A program made the position numbers and the translations under genes. A DNA stretch of 64,000 bases, from assembly GCF_018555685.1 (NCBI RefSeq), contig NZ_JAFLWW010000003.1, forward strand, positions 806,001-870,000, in the 5' to 3' direction. The notes beneath the pieces were generated by a model that did not search any database, was not told the DNA's origin, and worked only from the letters and a program-made list of their open reading frames with translations. Of this stretch, positions 44,360-53,779 are shown piece by piece. The stretch is from Aminobacter anthyllidis (lineage in GTDB: Bacteria > Pseudomonadota > Alphaproteobacteria > Rhizobiales > Rhizobiaceae). How positions within the stretch are numbered: position 1 is the stretch's first letter; every line of letters starts with the position of its first letter.

Positions 44360-45985
44360 TCAGTGCGTGATCAGCAGCGGCGAGATCGAATTGGCGATGG
44401 TCTGGAACGCCGCCTTGAGCTCAGCGATGTTCTTGGTCGGGAAGTAGTAGGCCGGACCGGTTGCGCAGGTGCTGTACAGATCGCGATTGGCCTGGGTGTC
44501 GGCGCCGAGAACCACCGTGTAGACGATGACGTCCTGATCCTTCAGCTTGGTGCAGACGGTCTTCGTCGCTTCATTTACCTTCTTGAGCGCACCGGCGCGG
44601 TCGAGTGCCCCCATGCGCCCGGTATCGAGGTAGCTGTAGGCACCGTAGTCGGACTTGTTGATGGCTTCCTTGGAAGCGCCGAAGACGTTGTTTTCGCCGT
44701 CGGTGAAGACGACGACAACCTTTGAGGTATCAGGCGCCTTGAAGGCATCGCCCTGGGTGAACGGCGCGCCTGGCGACAGGACACGATAGCCCCAGGCGAG
44801 GCCCTCGGAAACGTTGGTCCCCGAACCGTACCAGAAGGTCATGTTGTCGAGTTCACCCTTGATCTTCTTGACAGGGTCGCCACCTAGCTTCACCAAATCC
44901 TCGGTCAGCGGAACGACAGGTGTCGCGCAGCCATAGTTCGGACCGGTGGTATCGTTGGGCGTTTCCTTCAGCTTGGCGTTGGCGCGCGCCGTCGGGTCGG
45001 AATACTTCGCTTGGGATTTCTGCTTCTGGGCATTGGTGCCGCCAACGACATCGTCCAGGTAGCTGTTATTGAAATAATCGGGGCTGTTGGGTGACTTGAC
45101 CGGCGCCCCAGGCTCATCCGGCGCGAAATAGGGTACGAACAAGGTATCCGGCAAGGTGATGTCAGGTGCGATGTCAAGCAGAGCGTACTCATCGCGGCGC
45201 GCTTCGACGCAGCCTTTCCATTCCCCCTTGGGCCCGGTTTTCCAGTTCTTCTCCAAGTCCTTGAAGAGCTTCCAGTGGCCGACACGGCTCTTGTCCTTGC
45301 CCTTTGCGTCCTTGTTGGGTTCGAAGTTCTTGCCGTTCCATGACTTGTCGTCCAACGGCACCTCGTCCCGCATATCCACCCAGGACTGAACGAATCCCTC
45401 AGCACTCTTGATGTTCACAGCGGTCACGAACGGCACCAGTGCGGCGCGGATCTGGCGTTCGGGCCGGTCGTCCTTGACCTTCTGCAAGGCCTTGATGATC
45501 TCCTTGGAACCTTCGATCAGTGCCGCCATGTTGGCGGCGCCCATCGAGCCGGTGTTATCCAGCACCAGCGCAACCTCGAGCTTGGCATTCGATTCAAAGG
45601 CATTGGCGGCAGCGGCGACCTTCGCGCTCTGGCCGAAGATGAAAGCGAAGTTCAGCTTGACGTCGGCGTCGGCTGTGGCGGTCGTCTTGATGTGATTGAC
45701 GCTCTGCTCGACGACGAGCTTGGCCTTGGCGTTGATCAACGACGGTCTGTTGGCAATGTTGGTGGCGAAGAACGCGTTGAAGGTGTCGTTGCGGGTCCCG
45801 GTCTGGTCGCTCAGCCGCGAGGCCGCCAGCACGGCGGAGTCGAGCGCGTTCTGCAGGTCCGATCTGGCCTTCATCAGATTGGCGACGTCGAGCGCGAAGC
45901 CGACGGCGGCCAACAGCACAGGCAGCATGATCGCGAACATCATCGCGAAATTGCCGCTTGTCGATTGCCAGAAGCGTTTAAGCAC
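44360..45985 (-). CDS. TadG-like pilus assembly protein with VWA domain
   Basis: A 541-residue protein. N-terminal TadE/TadG-like segment with a membrane helix (GNFAMMFAIMLPVLLAAVGFALDVANLM), then a von Willebrand A domain with the MIDAS start DNTGSM near residue 150, TDGENN further on, and a C-terminal end ISPLLITH. TadG proteins are pseudopilin-related envelope proteins of the Tad (tight adherence) system. Start GTG 45985 is inferred from GGGGAGG upstream; ATG 46024 is a longer alternative. No other tad/cpa genes are in the window, so this is an isolated TadG-type protein, common in rhizobia. Its substrate or role in attachment is not known. Confidence 0.85.
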   Translation of the reverse strand: MLKRFWQSTSGNFAMMFAIMLPVLLAAVGFALDVANLMKARSDLQNALDSAVLAASRLSDQTGTRNDTFNAFFATNIANRPSLINAKAKLVVEQSVNHIKTTATADADVKLNFAFIFGQSAKVAAAANAFESNAKLEVALVLDNTGSMGAANMAALIEGSKEIIKALQKVKDDRPERQIRAALVPFVTAVNIKSAEGFVQSWVDMRDEVPLDDKSWNGKNFEPNKDAKGKDKSRVGHWKLFKDLEKNWKTGPKGEWKGCVEARRDEYALLDIAPDITLPDTLFVPYFAPDEPGAPVKSPNSPDYFNNSYLDDVVGGTNAQKQKSQAKYSDPTARANAKLKETPNDTTGPNYGCATPVVPLTEDLVKLGGDPVKKIKGELDNMTFWYGSGTNVSEGLAWGYRVLSPGAPFTQGDAFKAPDTSKVVVVFTDGENNVFGASKEAINKSDYGAYSYLDTGRMGALDRAGALKKVNEATKTVCTKLKDQDVIVYTVVLGADTQANRDLYSTCATGPAYYFPTKNIAELKAAFQTIANSISPLLITH

Positions 45986-46087
45986 CACAGCCTCCCCGAA
46001 AAATCCCGTGGAGGCTGTTTGCATGCAAACAATTTAAATTGAGTTTAGCACAAGGGGTACAACCACGGGATGATCCCAATCAGGGCT

Positions 46088-47755
46088 TCAAAGCTCGCCA
46101 GCCGCGTCAACATCCTCGCCTTCGCGGTAGGCGACGCCGGTCCGGACAAACTGCGGCTCCAGGCCAAGCATCGGCAGGACGCGCCGGAGGATCGCACCAC
46201 CAAGGGGCACGGCATTCCAGCCCGAAGTCCTGAACCCGTGCGTTTCCGGAAGTCCCTTGGGTTCGTCGAGGATCGTCAGCAGCAGATATCTCGGCTTGTC
46301 GACGGGAACGACGGCCATGAATGACGTCATCACCAGGTCGTCGACGTAGCGCCCGTTGACGACCTTCTCCGCCGTGCCCGTCTTGCCGCCGACGAGGTAG
46401 CCCGCGACGGCGCCGTTCCTGGCCGAACCGGCCTCCGCGTTGTAGCGCAGGAGATAACGCATCGCATCCGCCGTCCCTGGCGAGACAAGCCCGGAGCCGA
46501 CGATACGACCGGCCACCGGAGCGCCCTTGATGAAGGTCGGCGTGATCAGGCGGCCGCCATTGACCAGCGCCGCGATGCCCATGCTCGCCTGCAACGGCGT
46601 CACCGCGATGCCATGGCCGAATGAGACGGTCGCCGTTGTCACCTCGCCCCAGCTTCGCGGAAGGATCGGTGCGGCACTCTCCGGAAGTTCGGTGCGCAGC
46701 CGCGACATCAGGCCAAAGCGCGTCAGAAAGGCCCGCTGCGCTTCGCCGCCCAAGGTCATCGCGATCCTGGCCGTCGATATGTTGGAGGAGTAGATGAACA
46801 CTTCCGGAATGGTCAGCATGCGGTATTTGCCGCGATAGTCGTGGATCATCTGCCGTCCGAACTGCAGTGGCTTGCGCGCATCAATGACCGACTTCAGCGT
46901 GAACTGTCCGGAATCGAGTGCCATGGCGGTGGTCAGCGCCTTGAAGGTCGAGCCCATTTCGAACGCGCCGGCGCTGATGCGGTTGAGGCGCTCGGGCTGC
47001 AGCGCATCGATGGGAACGTTGGGGTCGAAATCCGGAAACGACGCCAACGCCAGCACTTCGCCATTGTCGACGTCGAGCAGCAGGCCGGCGCCGGCCTTGG
47101 CCTTGAAGCGTGCCATTGCTTTCAGGGTTTCGTCGGCAAGGGCGTGCTGGATGCGGACATCGATCGACAGCGTCACCGGCTGCAATTGCCTGAAATCGCC
47201 GGTCATGCCGGCGAGATTGAGGTCCTGCAGGCCCTGGCCATCGATCCACTTCTCGATGCCCGAGATGCCGACATTGTCGAGATCGACAGCGCCGAGCACA
47301 TGGGCGGCCAGCGAGCCGTTGGGATAGATGCGGCGCTTCTCCGAGCGGAGCCCGATGGCTGGAAGCCCGGCATTCCACAGCGCCTGCTTCTGTGACGGCG
47401 TGACCTGGCGCTTGAGCCAGGCGAATGCGGCATCGCTTTTCAGCCGCTGATGAAGTTGGCGCGCGTCGAGGTCCGGAAAGATGGCGACCAGTTTTTCGAC
47501 CGCCTCGTCGACGTCGGGCACATAGCGCGGCTCGGCATAGACGGACGCACTCGGCAGGTCGGTTGCCAGCAGCACGCCATTCCGGTCCAGGATCTGCGGT
47601 CTGGCGTTGGCCACCTCCCGGAAGGCGTATGCCGGACGCTCGCTGCCGGTCAGGCCAAGCTGCACCAGCCGCGTCCCGATGGCAGCAAACAGCAGGGCAA
47701 ACACTGTCATGACAAGCCGGATGCGGATACCAGCCCTTGCGCCACTCTTCCTCAT
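46088..47755 (-). CDS. Class B penicillin-binding protein (FtsI/PBP2-like transpeptidase)
   Basis: A 555-residue peptidoglycan D,D-transpeptidase. One N-terminal membrane helix (residues ~9-30), a pedestal domain with RPQILDRNG, and the transpeptidase domain with SxxK in GSTFKA (around residue 268), SxN in SSN (~323) and KTG in GGKTGTAEK (~458). It crosslinks cell-wall peptides. It is downstream of the class A PBP gene with one base between stop and start (TGA-G-ATG), indicating translational coupling. It is not the division-cluster ftsI (no mraW/murE context), so probably a paralogue. ATG 47755 fits this coupling; the longer frame is non-family. Confidence 0.92.
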   Translation of the reverse strand: MRKSGARAGIRIRLVMTVFALLFAAIGTRLVQLGLTGSERPAYAFREVANARPQILDRNGVLLATDLPSASVYAEPRYVPDVDEAVEKLVAIFPDLDARQLHQRLKSDAAFAWLKRQVTPSQKQALWNAGLPAIGLRSEKRRIYPNGSLAAHVLGAVDLDNVGISGIEKWIDGQGLQDLNLAGMTGDFRQLQPVTLSIDVRIQHALADETLKAMARFKAKAGAGLLLDVDNGEVLALASFPDFDPNVPIDALQPERLNRISAGAFEMGSTFKALTTAMALDSGQFTLKSVIDARKPLQFGRQMIHDYRGKYRMLTIPEVFIYSSNISTARIAMTLGGEAQRAFLTRFGLMSRLRTELPESAAPILPRSWGEVTTATVSFGHGIAVTPLQASMGIAALVNGGRLITPTFIKGAPVAGRIVGSGLVSPGTADAMRYLLRYNAEAGSARNGAVAGYLVGGKTGTAEKVVNGRYVDDLVMTSFMAVVPVDKPRYLLLTILDEPKGLPETHGFRTSGWNAVPLGGAILRRVLPMLGLEPQFVRTGVAYREGEDVDAAGEL

Positions 47756-47756
47756 C

Positions 47757-50204
47757 TCAGTAAAGCCCGCCGGTGCTGTTGAGCAGCTTGTCGCGCAGCA
47801 CGGGCGAAATGCCGCCCACGGCCGGGATCGTCGACGTGACGATGTCGGACGATTCGAAACCGTCGATGACCGGGCAGTCGGCGACGCAGGGCGAGGTACC
47901 CGGCTTGAAGGCCTCCCGGATCGAGCCGACACTACCGGCTGCCACGCGCCTTCCGCTGCGCCGGTCGACGCTCTCGAACGTCATCCCTTCAGGCACCGGA
48001 AATTCGGCAACCGGCTTGCCCTTGAGGGCAACCTTCATGAAGTCGATGAAGACAGGTGCTGCCAGCCCACCGCCGGATTCGCCATATCCCATTGGCTTGG
48101 GCGTGTCGTAGCCAAGAAAAACGCCGGTCACGATGTTGGGCGTGAAGCCTATGAACCAGACGTCCTTCTCGTCATTGGTGGTGCCGGTCTTGCCGGCGAC
48201 CGGAACGCCGAGCACAGACACGCTCGTCGCGGTGCCACGCTCGACAACGCCGCGCATCATCGAGGTGACCTGATAGGCGGTCATGGGGTCGAGCACGTAT
48301 TCGCGCATGTCCTGCAGCACCGGTTCCGGCTGATCCTGCCACTCCGCGGCGTCGCAGCCATCGCAGCTGCGGCCGTCGTGGCGGAAGATGGTCTTCCCGT
48401 GTCGATCCTGGACCCGGTCGATCATCGACGGCTGAACGGACTTGCCACCGTTGGCGATGACGGCATAGGCCGAAACCAGGCGCATCAGCGTGGTCTCGCC
48501 AGCGCCCAGCGACATCGGCAAATAAGGCTTGAGCTTGTCGTAGATGCCGAAGCTCTGGCCGTACTGAGCCACCACATCCATGCCGACATGCCGCGCAAGG
48601 CGCACCGTCATCAGGTTGCGACTTCTTTCGAGCCCCGTGCGCAAGGTCGATGGTCCGCTGAAGCGGCCGTCATAGTTCTTCGGCTTCCAGATCCGCCCGG
48701 CACCGTCGGGAAGTGCTATCGGCTGGTCCATCACCAGTGCTGCCGGCGTGTAGCCGATGTCCAGGGCCGCAGCATAGACGAAGGGCTTGAATGCCGATCC
48801 CGGCTGGCGATAGGCCTGCGTCGCGCGGTTGAATTCCGACTGGGCAAAGGAGAAGCCGCCAACGCTCGCCAGCACACGGCCGGTATGAGGATCCATAGAA
48901 ACGAGCGCGCCCTGCACATCAGGAACTTGCCGCAGCACATAGCCGTCGTCCTGCCTCTCGACATAAATGACATCGCCGCGCGCAAGCACGCCAGCCAACG
49001 CCTTGCCCTTGTTGGCACCGCCGGGTCGCTTCAGCGCCCAGCGCATCGACTTGCCGCCGATATGGGCGATCTCTCGCTCCCGCCGGCTGCCGGAACCCTG
49101 GCGGAGACCGATCTCGACGCCCCCGTCGGTCGTGCCGAGCACCACCGCCAGGCGCCATTCCGGCACGTCGGCCAAGGGCACGATGCTATCAAGCGCCTGC
49201 TGCCAATCGCCATCGGCCGCAATGCGCGCCACCGGTCCGCGAAAGCCCCTGCCCTGGTCATAATTGACGAGCCCGCGCCGCAACGCCCTGACTGCTGCCG
49301 CCTGCAGCTTGGGATCGAGCGTCGTGCGCACGGCAAGGCCGGCCGTGTAGAGCGCGGCGTCGCCATATTGCTCGGCGACCTGCCTGCGTACTGCCTCGGT
49401 AAAGTAATTGGCGTCGGCCACCAGCAGGTTCGGTGGACGCTTCTTCGTGCCGAGCGGCAAGGCCGCCGCCGCGCGCGCATCACCGCGATCGAGAAATCCG
49501 TTGCGCAACATCTGGCCGATCACCCAGTTGCGTCGCTCGATGGCCCGCTCGGCGTTGAGATCAGGATTGTAGTTGTTCGGCCCCTTGGGCAGCGCGGCAA
49601 GATAGGCGGCTTCGGCAACCGAAAGTTCCGCGACCGGCTTGTCGAAATAGGTCAGTGCCGCTTCGGCAACGCCATAGGCGCCGAGCCCGAAATAGACGTC
49701 GTTGAAGTAGAGCTCGAGGATCTCGTCCTTGGAGAAGGCGCGTTCGATACGCACTGACAGCACCGCCTCGCGGATCTTGCGCTCCAGCGTGCGGTCCGAA
49801 GAAAGCAGCAGGTTCTTGGCAATCTGCTGCGTGATGGTCGATCCGCCGATCATGCGCTGACCAGAGCCGAAGTTGGCCATGTTGGCCCAAACAGCGTTGG
49901 CAAGCCCGGAAAGATCAATGCCCGAATGGCTGTAGAAGCTCTTGTCTTCCGCCGACAGGAACGCATGCCTGACGCGGTCGGGTACGGCGGCGATCGGCAG
50001 GAAAAGCCGACGCTCGCGCGCATATTCGGCGAGCAACGCGCCATCATAAGCGTAGACCCGGGTCATGACTGCCGGCTCCCAATCCGCCAGTTCGCGATAG
50101 TCGGGCAGGTCCCTGGTGATGTCGGCGACCAGCAATGCCACGCCGCAAGCGGCCGCTAGGCCAGTCAGGACGAGAAACGAAAACAGATGGCTGATGAACT
50201 TCAT
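47757..50204 (-). CDS. mrcA: Class A penicillin-binding protein 1A (bifunctional)
   Basis: An 815-residue bifunctional cell-wall synthase: signal-anchor helix (residues ~7-28), glycosyltransferase domain GT51 with the catalytic glutamate in EDKSFYSHSGID (~86) and GGSTITQQIAKN, then a transpeptidase domain with SxxK GSAFKP (~470), SRN and KTGTTN (~671). It polymerises lipid II and crosslinks the strands. ATG 50204 is taken as the start (signal anchor MKFISHLFSFLVL follows directly); an in-frame ATG at 50264 adds non-family residues. First gene of a coupled pair with the class B PBP, and divergent from the AmpR-like regulator. Confidence 0.93.
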   Translation of the reverse strand: MKFISHLFSFLVLTGLAAACGVALLVADITRDLPDYRELADWEPAVMTRVYAYDGALLAEYARERRLFLPIAAVPDRVRHAFLSAEDKSFYSHSGIDLSGLANAVWANMANFGSGQRMIGGSTITQQIAKNLLLSSDRTLERKIREAVLSVRIERAFSKDEILELYFNDVYFGLGAYGVAEAALTYFDKPVAELSVAEAAYLAALPKGPNNYNPDLNAERAIERRNWVIGQMLRNGFLDRGDARAAAALPLGTKKRPPNLLVADANYFTEAVRRQVAEQYGDAALYTAGLAVRTTLDPKLQAAAVRALRRGLVNYDQGRGFRGPVARIAADGDWQQALDSIVPLADVPEWRLAVVLGTTDGGVEIGLRQGSGSRREREIAHIGGKSMRWALKRPGGANKGKALAGVLARGDVIYVERQDDGYVLRQVPDVQGALVSMDPHTGRVLASVGGFSFAQSEFNRATQAYRQPGSAFKPFVYAAALDIGYTPAALVMDQPIALPDGAGRIWKPKNYDGRFSGPSTLRTGLERSRNLMTVRLARHVGMDVVAQYGQSFGIYDKLKPYLPMSLGAGETTLMRLVSAYAVIANGGKSVQPSMIDRVQDRHGKTIFRHDGRSCDGCDAAEWQDQPEPVLQDMREYVLDPMTAYQVTSMMRGVVERGTATSVSVLGVPVAGKTGTTNDEKDVWFIGFTPNIVTGVFLGYDTPKPMGYGESGGGLAAPVFIDFMKVALKGKPVAEFPVPEGMTFESVDRRSGRRVAAGSVGSIREAFKPGTSPCVADCPVIDGFESSDIVTSTIPAVGGISPVLRDKLLNSTGGLY

Positions 50205-50379
50205 GATGACGCGGGCAGCTTGTCGGTTTGAGGCAGGTCCCGAGAAAAATGGGCGAACGACCACAGCTCGCAGGCTCCACCCAGGCCCGCGAACAGGTCA
50301 TAACCTGCAGGTTTTGTTCGATGTCGGGCGCAAACTGGCAAAATCCGGCGGCCTCGACAAACGCTCAATATTTTGGTTA

Positions 50380-50398
50380 CCCATGAGAAAAATATGGG
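50380..50398. promoter_or_regulatory. Candidate AmpR-type LysR operator
   Basis: CCCAT-N9-ATGGG, a perfect inverted repeat within an AT-rich patch, 17 bp before ampR and about 175 bp before mrcA. Spacing fits a LysR (T-N11-A type) site. Inferred. Confidence 0.5.
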
Positions 50399-50415
50399 CA
50401 TAGGACTGAAATCAC

Positions 50416-51297
50416 GTGGACACGTCGCAACTGCCGCTGAACGCGCTGCGGGCCTTCGAGGCTTCGGCGCGCCATTGCAGCTTCACCCGGGCCGGCATGG
50501 AACTGTTCGTATCGCAGACCGCGGTCAGCCATCACGTGAAGTCGCTCGAGGACCTGCTGGGGGTGAAGCTGTTCCGCCGTCTGCCGAGGGGACTGGCGCT
50601 GACCGACGAGGGTGCGGCGCTGGCGCCTGTGCTAACCGACGCCTTCCGGCGGGTCAGCGCGACGATGAGCCGGTTCGAGGAAGGCCACTTCCATGAAGTG
50701 GTGACGGTCGGCGTGGTCGCGACCTTCGCCGTCGGCTGGCTGATGGAACGGCTGCCGGCATTCCACCAGGCCCACCCCTATCTCGACCTCAGGATCATGA
50801 CCAACAACAACCGCGTCGACCTCGCCGGCGACGGCCTCGATCTCGCGATCCGCTTTGGCGACGGCTCATGGCGCGGAACGGAGGCGATGCACCTGATTGC
50901 CTCGCCCTTGTCGCCGGTGTGCTCGCCGATGATGGCAGCGAGGCTGGCGCAACCCTCGGATCTCGCGCGTGTCGAGCTTCTGCGTTCCTATCGCGCCGAC
51001 GAATGGATGCGTTGGTTCGAGGCCGCAGGCGCGCCAAAACCGGTGCTGCGCGGCATGATGTTCGACTCGTCGCTGGCGCTTGCCGAGGCCGCAGCCCGCG
51101 GCGTCGGCGTAGCCCTGGTGCCGATCAACATGTTCGAGCGCAATCTCGACGACGGACGTCTCGTCCAGCCGTTCGAGACGACGGTCTCAACCGGCGACTA
51201 CTGGCTGACGCGACTGAAATCCCATCCGGTGACACCTGGCATGCAGGCTTTCGAGAACTGGCTGTTGCAGCAGTTCGGCTCGCCGAGCGAGGCCTGA
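50416..51297 (+). CDS. ampR: AmpR-like LysR regulator
   Basis: A 293-residue LysR protein closely following AmpR of enterobacteria: PLNALRAFEASARHCSFTRAGMEL, SQTAVSHHVKSLEDLLG, VVATFAVGWLMERLPAFHQAHPYLDLRIMTNNNRVDLAGDGLDLAIRFGDGSWRGTEA, LLRSYRADEWMRWFEAAGAP and YWLTRLKSHPVTPGM. Numbering coincides with C. freundii AmpR: position 135 is Asp as there, position 102 is Ala where AmpR has Gly, and T103 is kept. AmpR senses cell-wall fragments (UDP-MurNAc-peptide and anhydro-muropeptides) and usually controls ampC. Here the divergent gene encodes a penicillin-binding protein, not a beta-lactamase. GTG 50416 is the start by homology. Confidence 0.87.
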   Translation: MDTSQLPLNALRAFEASARHCSFTRAGMELFVSQTAVSHHVKSLEDLLGVKLFRRLPRGLALTDEGAALAPVLTDAFRRVSATMSRFEEGHFHEVVTVGVVATFAVGWLMERLPAFHQAHPYLDLRIMTNNNRVDLAGDGLDLAIRFGDGSWRGTEAMHLIASPLSPVCSPMMAARLAQPSDLARVELLRSYRADEWMRWFEAAGAPKPVLRGMMFDSSLALAEAAARGVGVALVPINMFERNLDDGRLVQPFETTVSTGDYWLTRLKSHPVTPGMQAFENWLLQQFGSPSEA

Positions 51298-51399
51298 CCG
51301 CCGCCGGGCGGCGGCAACGCGCAACGCTGGCTGCACGCCGGAGGAGAAAAAGGCGGCGCGGCGGCCCGCCAGGAGCGCCGCGCCTGCGGTACCCAGACC

Positions 51400-52479
51400 T
51401 TAAGCTACCGCATATCCGTCGCGGCACAGGCCGTTGAGCGTTTCCAGCGACATCGCGTCGAGGTCCAGCGCGGTCAGCAGGTCGTTCTCGGCGGTGAAGT
51501 CGCGGCCATACATGGCCGAGAAGATGCGCACGCCAGCTTCATGCAGCTCGGCGGGGTAGCCGGCGAGGCGACCGATCTTGGCGGTCATGACCAGGCCGAA
51601 GGGCACGTCCTCGGTGACATAGCGGCTATCGGCCGTGGTCGGGCCCTGCCCGCCATTGCCGGCCTCGTGCATCTCCTGGTTCATCTGCGAGATCGAGCTC
51701 ATCGGCACGTGGAACGACAGATGGAAGTGCTGGAAGATGTTGCGCACTTCGAGCCCAAGCTTGGTGGCGATGGCGATGCGCTCCTCGTCGAGCTGCTCGA
51801 GCAGGCGGCCGACATTCGGCGTCACGTTCTGGCCCTGGCTCCAGGTCTCGCCGCGCTCCATGCGCGTCATGTTGCCAAGCGCGATGCCCATGTGGTTCTG
51901 CGGGTTGAGGTTGGACAGCGCGATCGCCATCAGGCTGCCGCGGTCGACGAAACGGTCGCCGAACAGCGTCTGGCAGACGGAAAGGCCGTCGGCGCTGCGC
52001 GATGCCGGAACAGTCGCGAGGTCGACCTTCTTGCGCACGGTGTTGACGTTGACCAGCGTCGGGCTGAGCTGGCGGCCAGACACGACTGTCGTGCCCCAGC
52101 CGACAACAGGCGCAACGACGCCGCGAGCCGCGAGCAGGCGCGACAGGTAAAGCGCGCCGAACGAGGCATGCGAGCTGATGATGACGGTCTGCTCGGCCCT
52201 GATGTAGGGCGCGATGGCGTCGAGAACGGTCTTGTGGCCATAGGCCGGCAGCGCGATCACGATCGCCTCGGCACCGGCGACAAGCGCTTCGGCGCTCGCG
52301 GCGGCAGCTGGATGGAAGGTGCCTTCGACCGCACCCTGGGCGACAAGAGCCTCCCCCTTGGCCAGCGCCTTGGTGCGCTCGCCCGACGGCGACCACAATG
52401 TCGCGTGATGTCCCTGCTGTTCGAGGAACACCGCCGTTCCGAACGCGATCGAACCCGCGCCGACAATACCTACCTGCAT
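51400..52479 (-). CDS. Opine (octopine/nopaline) dehydrogenase-family NAD(P) enzyme
   Basis: A 359-residue enzyme of the opine dehydrogenase group. Rossmann motif GIVGAGSIAFGTAVFLEQQGH (from residue 4), then the alpha-helical octopine-dehydrogenase domain (about 180-330) with NPQNHMGIALGNMTRMERGE and FQHFHLSFHVPMSSIS. Family members reductively couple an amino acid with a keto acid, or act in reverse to break opines down. It is the last gene of the nine-gene cluster, 67 bp after the XRE-cupin gene. ATG 52479 is used (Rossmann motif directly after); substrate not known. Confidence 0.82.
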   Translation of the reverse strand: MQVGIVGAGSIAFGTAVFLEQQGHHATLWSPSGERTKALAKGEALVAQGAVEGTFHPAAAASAEALVAGAEAIVIALPAYGHKTVLDAIAPYIRAEQTVIISSHASFGALYLSRLLAARGVVAPVVGWGTTVVSGRQLSPTLVNVNTVRKKVDLATVPASRSADGLSVCQTLFGDRFVDRGSLMAIALSNLNPQNHMGIALGNMTRMERGETWSQGQNVTPNVGRLLEQLDEERIAIATKLGLEVRNIFQHFHLSFHVPMSSISQMNQEMHEAGNGGQGPTTADSRYVTEDVPFGLVMTAKIGRLAGYPAELHEAGVRIFSAMYGRDFTAENDLLTALDLDAMSLETLNGLCRDGYAVA

Positions 52480-52546
52480 TCCAACATTCCTTTTCAATAT
52501 CATTTCAGGCCCGGGGGCCGGCATGCGCCGGTGCCGCCGGGGTCGT

Positions 52547-53173
52547 TCACTTTGGGCGTATCAATGCCCGGGTCGTGCTGCTGCCCACCTCGCCCGAGGC
52601 CACCACCAGGAACGCCCTCGCCCCGACAGGACCGGCACTGGTCCCCACACTGGTGAGCGAATGCGGAACATCGCCTGCGTAACGCGCCGTCTCGCCGGCG
52701 CGGACCCGCATTTCGTTGCCGGCGCTGCGCACCACGATCTCGCCTTCGGTGCAGTGCAGATGCTCGACGGTGCCAGCGCCATGCGGATCACTGATCAGCT
52801 TGCCCTGAGGTTCGAAGCTCAGCAGGTACCATTCGATCAGCGGCACCATGCCGGCCGGCGACAGGATCTGCAGGGTGCAGCTGCCGTCGGCGCTGCGGAT
52901 GGTCGGCGTCAAATTCTCCGGCTGCAGGTCGATACGGTCGCCGCGTTCTTCGGAAGCACCGCTGATCAGGCTGTTGAGATCGATGTTGAGCGCCCGGGTG
53001 AGATGCCACAGCGTGCCGTAGGTCGGGTTGGCGTTGCCGCGTTCGATTTCCGACAGCATCGAGCGCGACACGCCCGATTTGGTCGCGAGGTCGGCAAGCG
53101 TCAGCTTCTGCTGTTTCCGGTACGCCTGCAGGCGAGGCCCGATCTCCGGCGGATTGACCGAATGCATGTTCAT
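52547..53173 (-). CDS. XRE-family regulator with C-terminal cupin domain
   Basis: A 208-residue regulator: HTH (residues ~11-65, LTLADLATKSGVSRSMLSEIERGNANPTYGTLWHLTRAL) and a cupin domain (about 105-190) with VEHLHCTEGEIVVRSAGNEMRVRAGETARYAGDVPHSLTS; the His residues resemble a metal or ligand site. XRE-cupin proteins such as PuuR usually sense a small metabolite and control its catabolic genes. It lies inside the cluster, so it may autoregulate it. PuuR-like regulators sense putrescine, which would fit the polyamine-type transporter upstream, but this is inference. Confidence 0.88.
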   Translation of the reverse strand: MNMHSVNPPEIGPRLQAYRKQQKLTLADLATKSGVSRSMLSEIERGNANPTYGTLWHLTRALNIDLNSLISGASEERGDRIDLQPENLTPTIRSADGSCTLQILSPAGMVPLIEWYLLSFEPQGKLISDPHGAGTVEHLHCTEGEIVVRSAGNEMRVRAGETARYAGDVPHSLTSVGTSAGPVGARAFLVVASGEVGSSTTRALIRPK

Positions 53174-53203
53174 TCCGATGCTCCCTTCCGACGCCTCGGG
53201 CAG

Positions 53204-53779
53204 TTATTCGGCGATCGGCTCTCCAAGTGTGTGCATCAGCCGGTTGGCCCAGCCGAACAGCGACGACGACAGGATCAGGTCGAGGATCTCGTCCCTGCCG
53301 AGACCGGCATCGACAAGCGCCTGCATGTCCGAAGCATCGGCATCGGAAGGGCATTTCGACAGCTTGACCGAAAAATTGAGGATCGCCTTCAGCCGCGGCG
53401 AGATCTCGGCGTCGACACCGTCGGCGAAGATCGCCGCGATGACGGTCTCGTCCTTGGCCAGCTGGTTGTAGCGGCTGGCATGCACGGCGGCGCAATAGAT
53501 GCAGCGGTTGACGATCGAGGCGCCGACTGCGCCGATCTCGCGCTCGGCGCGCGACAGGCCGCCCTTGTTGTACATCACGCCATTGAACAGCGGCGAACGG
53601 TGCGTCAGCGTCTCGACGTCATGCGCCAGCACCAGCACATAGTCCGACACCTTGGTGTTGGACGGCGTGATCTTGAGCGCCTCAAGCTGCGCCGGGCTCG
53701 CCTCGGCGAGATCAAGCGGTCTGACGTAAGGCTTCCACTCGGGGATCGCGGTGGTGAATTCGTGAACGACCTTGCTCAT
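53204..53779 (-). CDS. AhpD-like alkylhydroperoxidase/CMD-family protein (CxxC)
   Basis: A 191-residue carboxymuconolactone-decarboxylase-fold protein. The redox motif CIYCAAVH (C93xxC96 with H100) is that of AhpD-type peroxidase-related proteins. The N-terminal extension of about 60 residues (SKVVHEFTTAIPEWKPYVRPLDLAEASPAQL) distinguishes it from minimal AhpD. Its start overlaps the stop of the next upstream gene by 4 bp, so the two are co-translated; the neighbouring protein shares the fold but not the CxxC, suggesting a heteromer. I recall these two being a linked pair in rhizobial genomes. Substrate unknown. Confidence 0.82.
   Translation of the reverse strand: MSKVVHEFTTAIPEWKPYVRPLDLAEASPAQLEALKITPSNTKVSDYVLVLAHDVETLTHRSPLFNGVMYNKGGLSRAEREIGAVGASIVNRCIYCAAVHASRYNQLAKDETVIAAIFADGVDAEISPRLKAILNFSVKLSKCPSDADASDMQALVDAGLGRDEILDLILSSSLFGWANRLMHTLGEPIAE

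Noticed and set aside
47607-49757. Long open frame (~716 codons) on the plus strand opposite the PBP pair
   Set aside because: Antisense to both PBP genes; composition low in hydrophobic blocks and no motifs.
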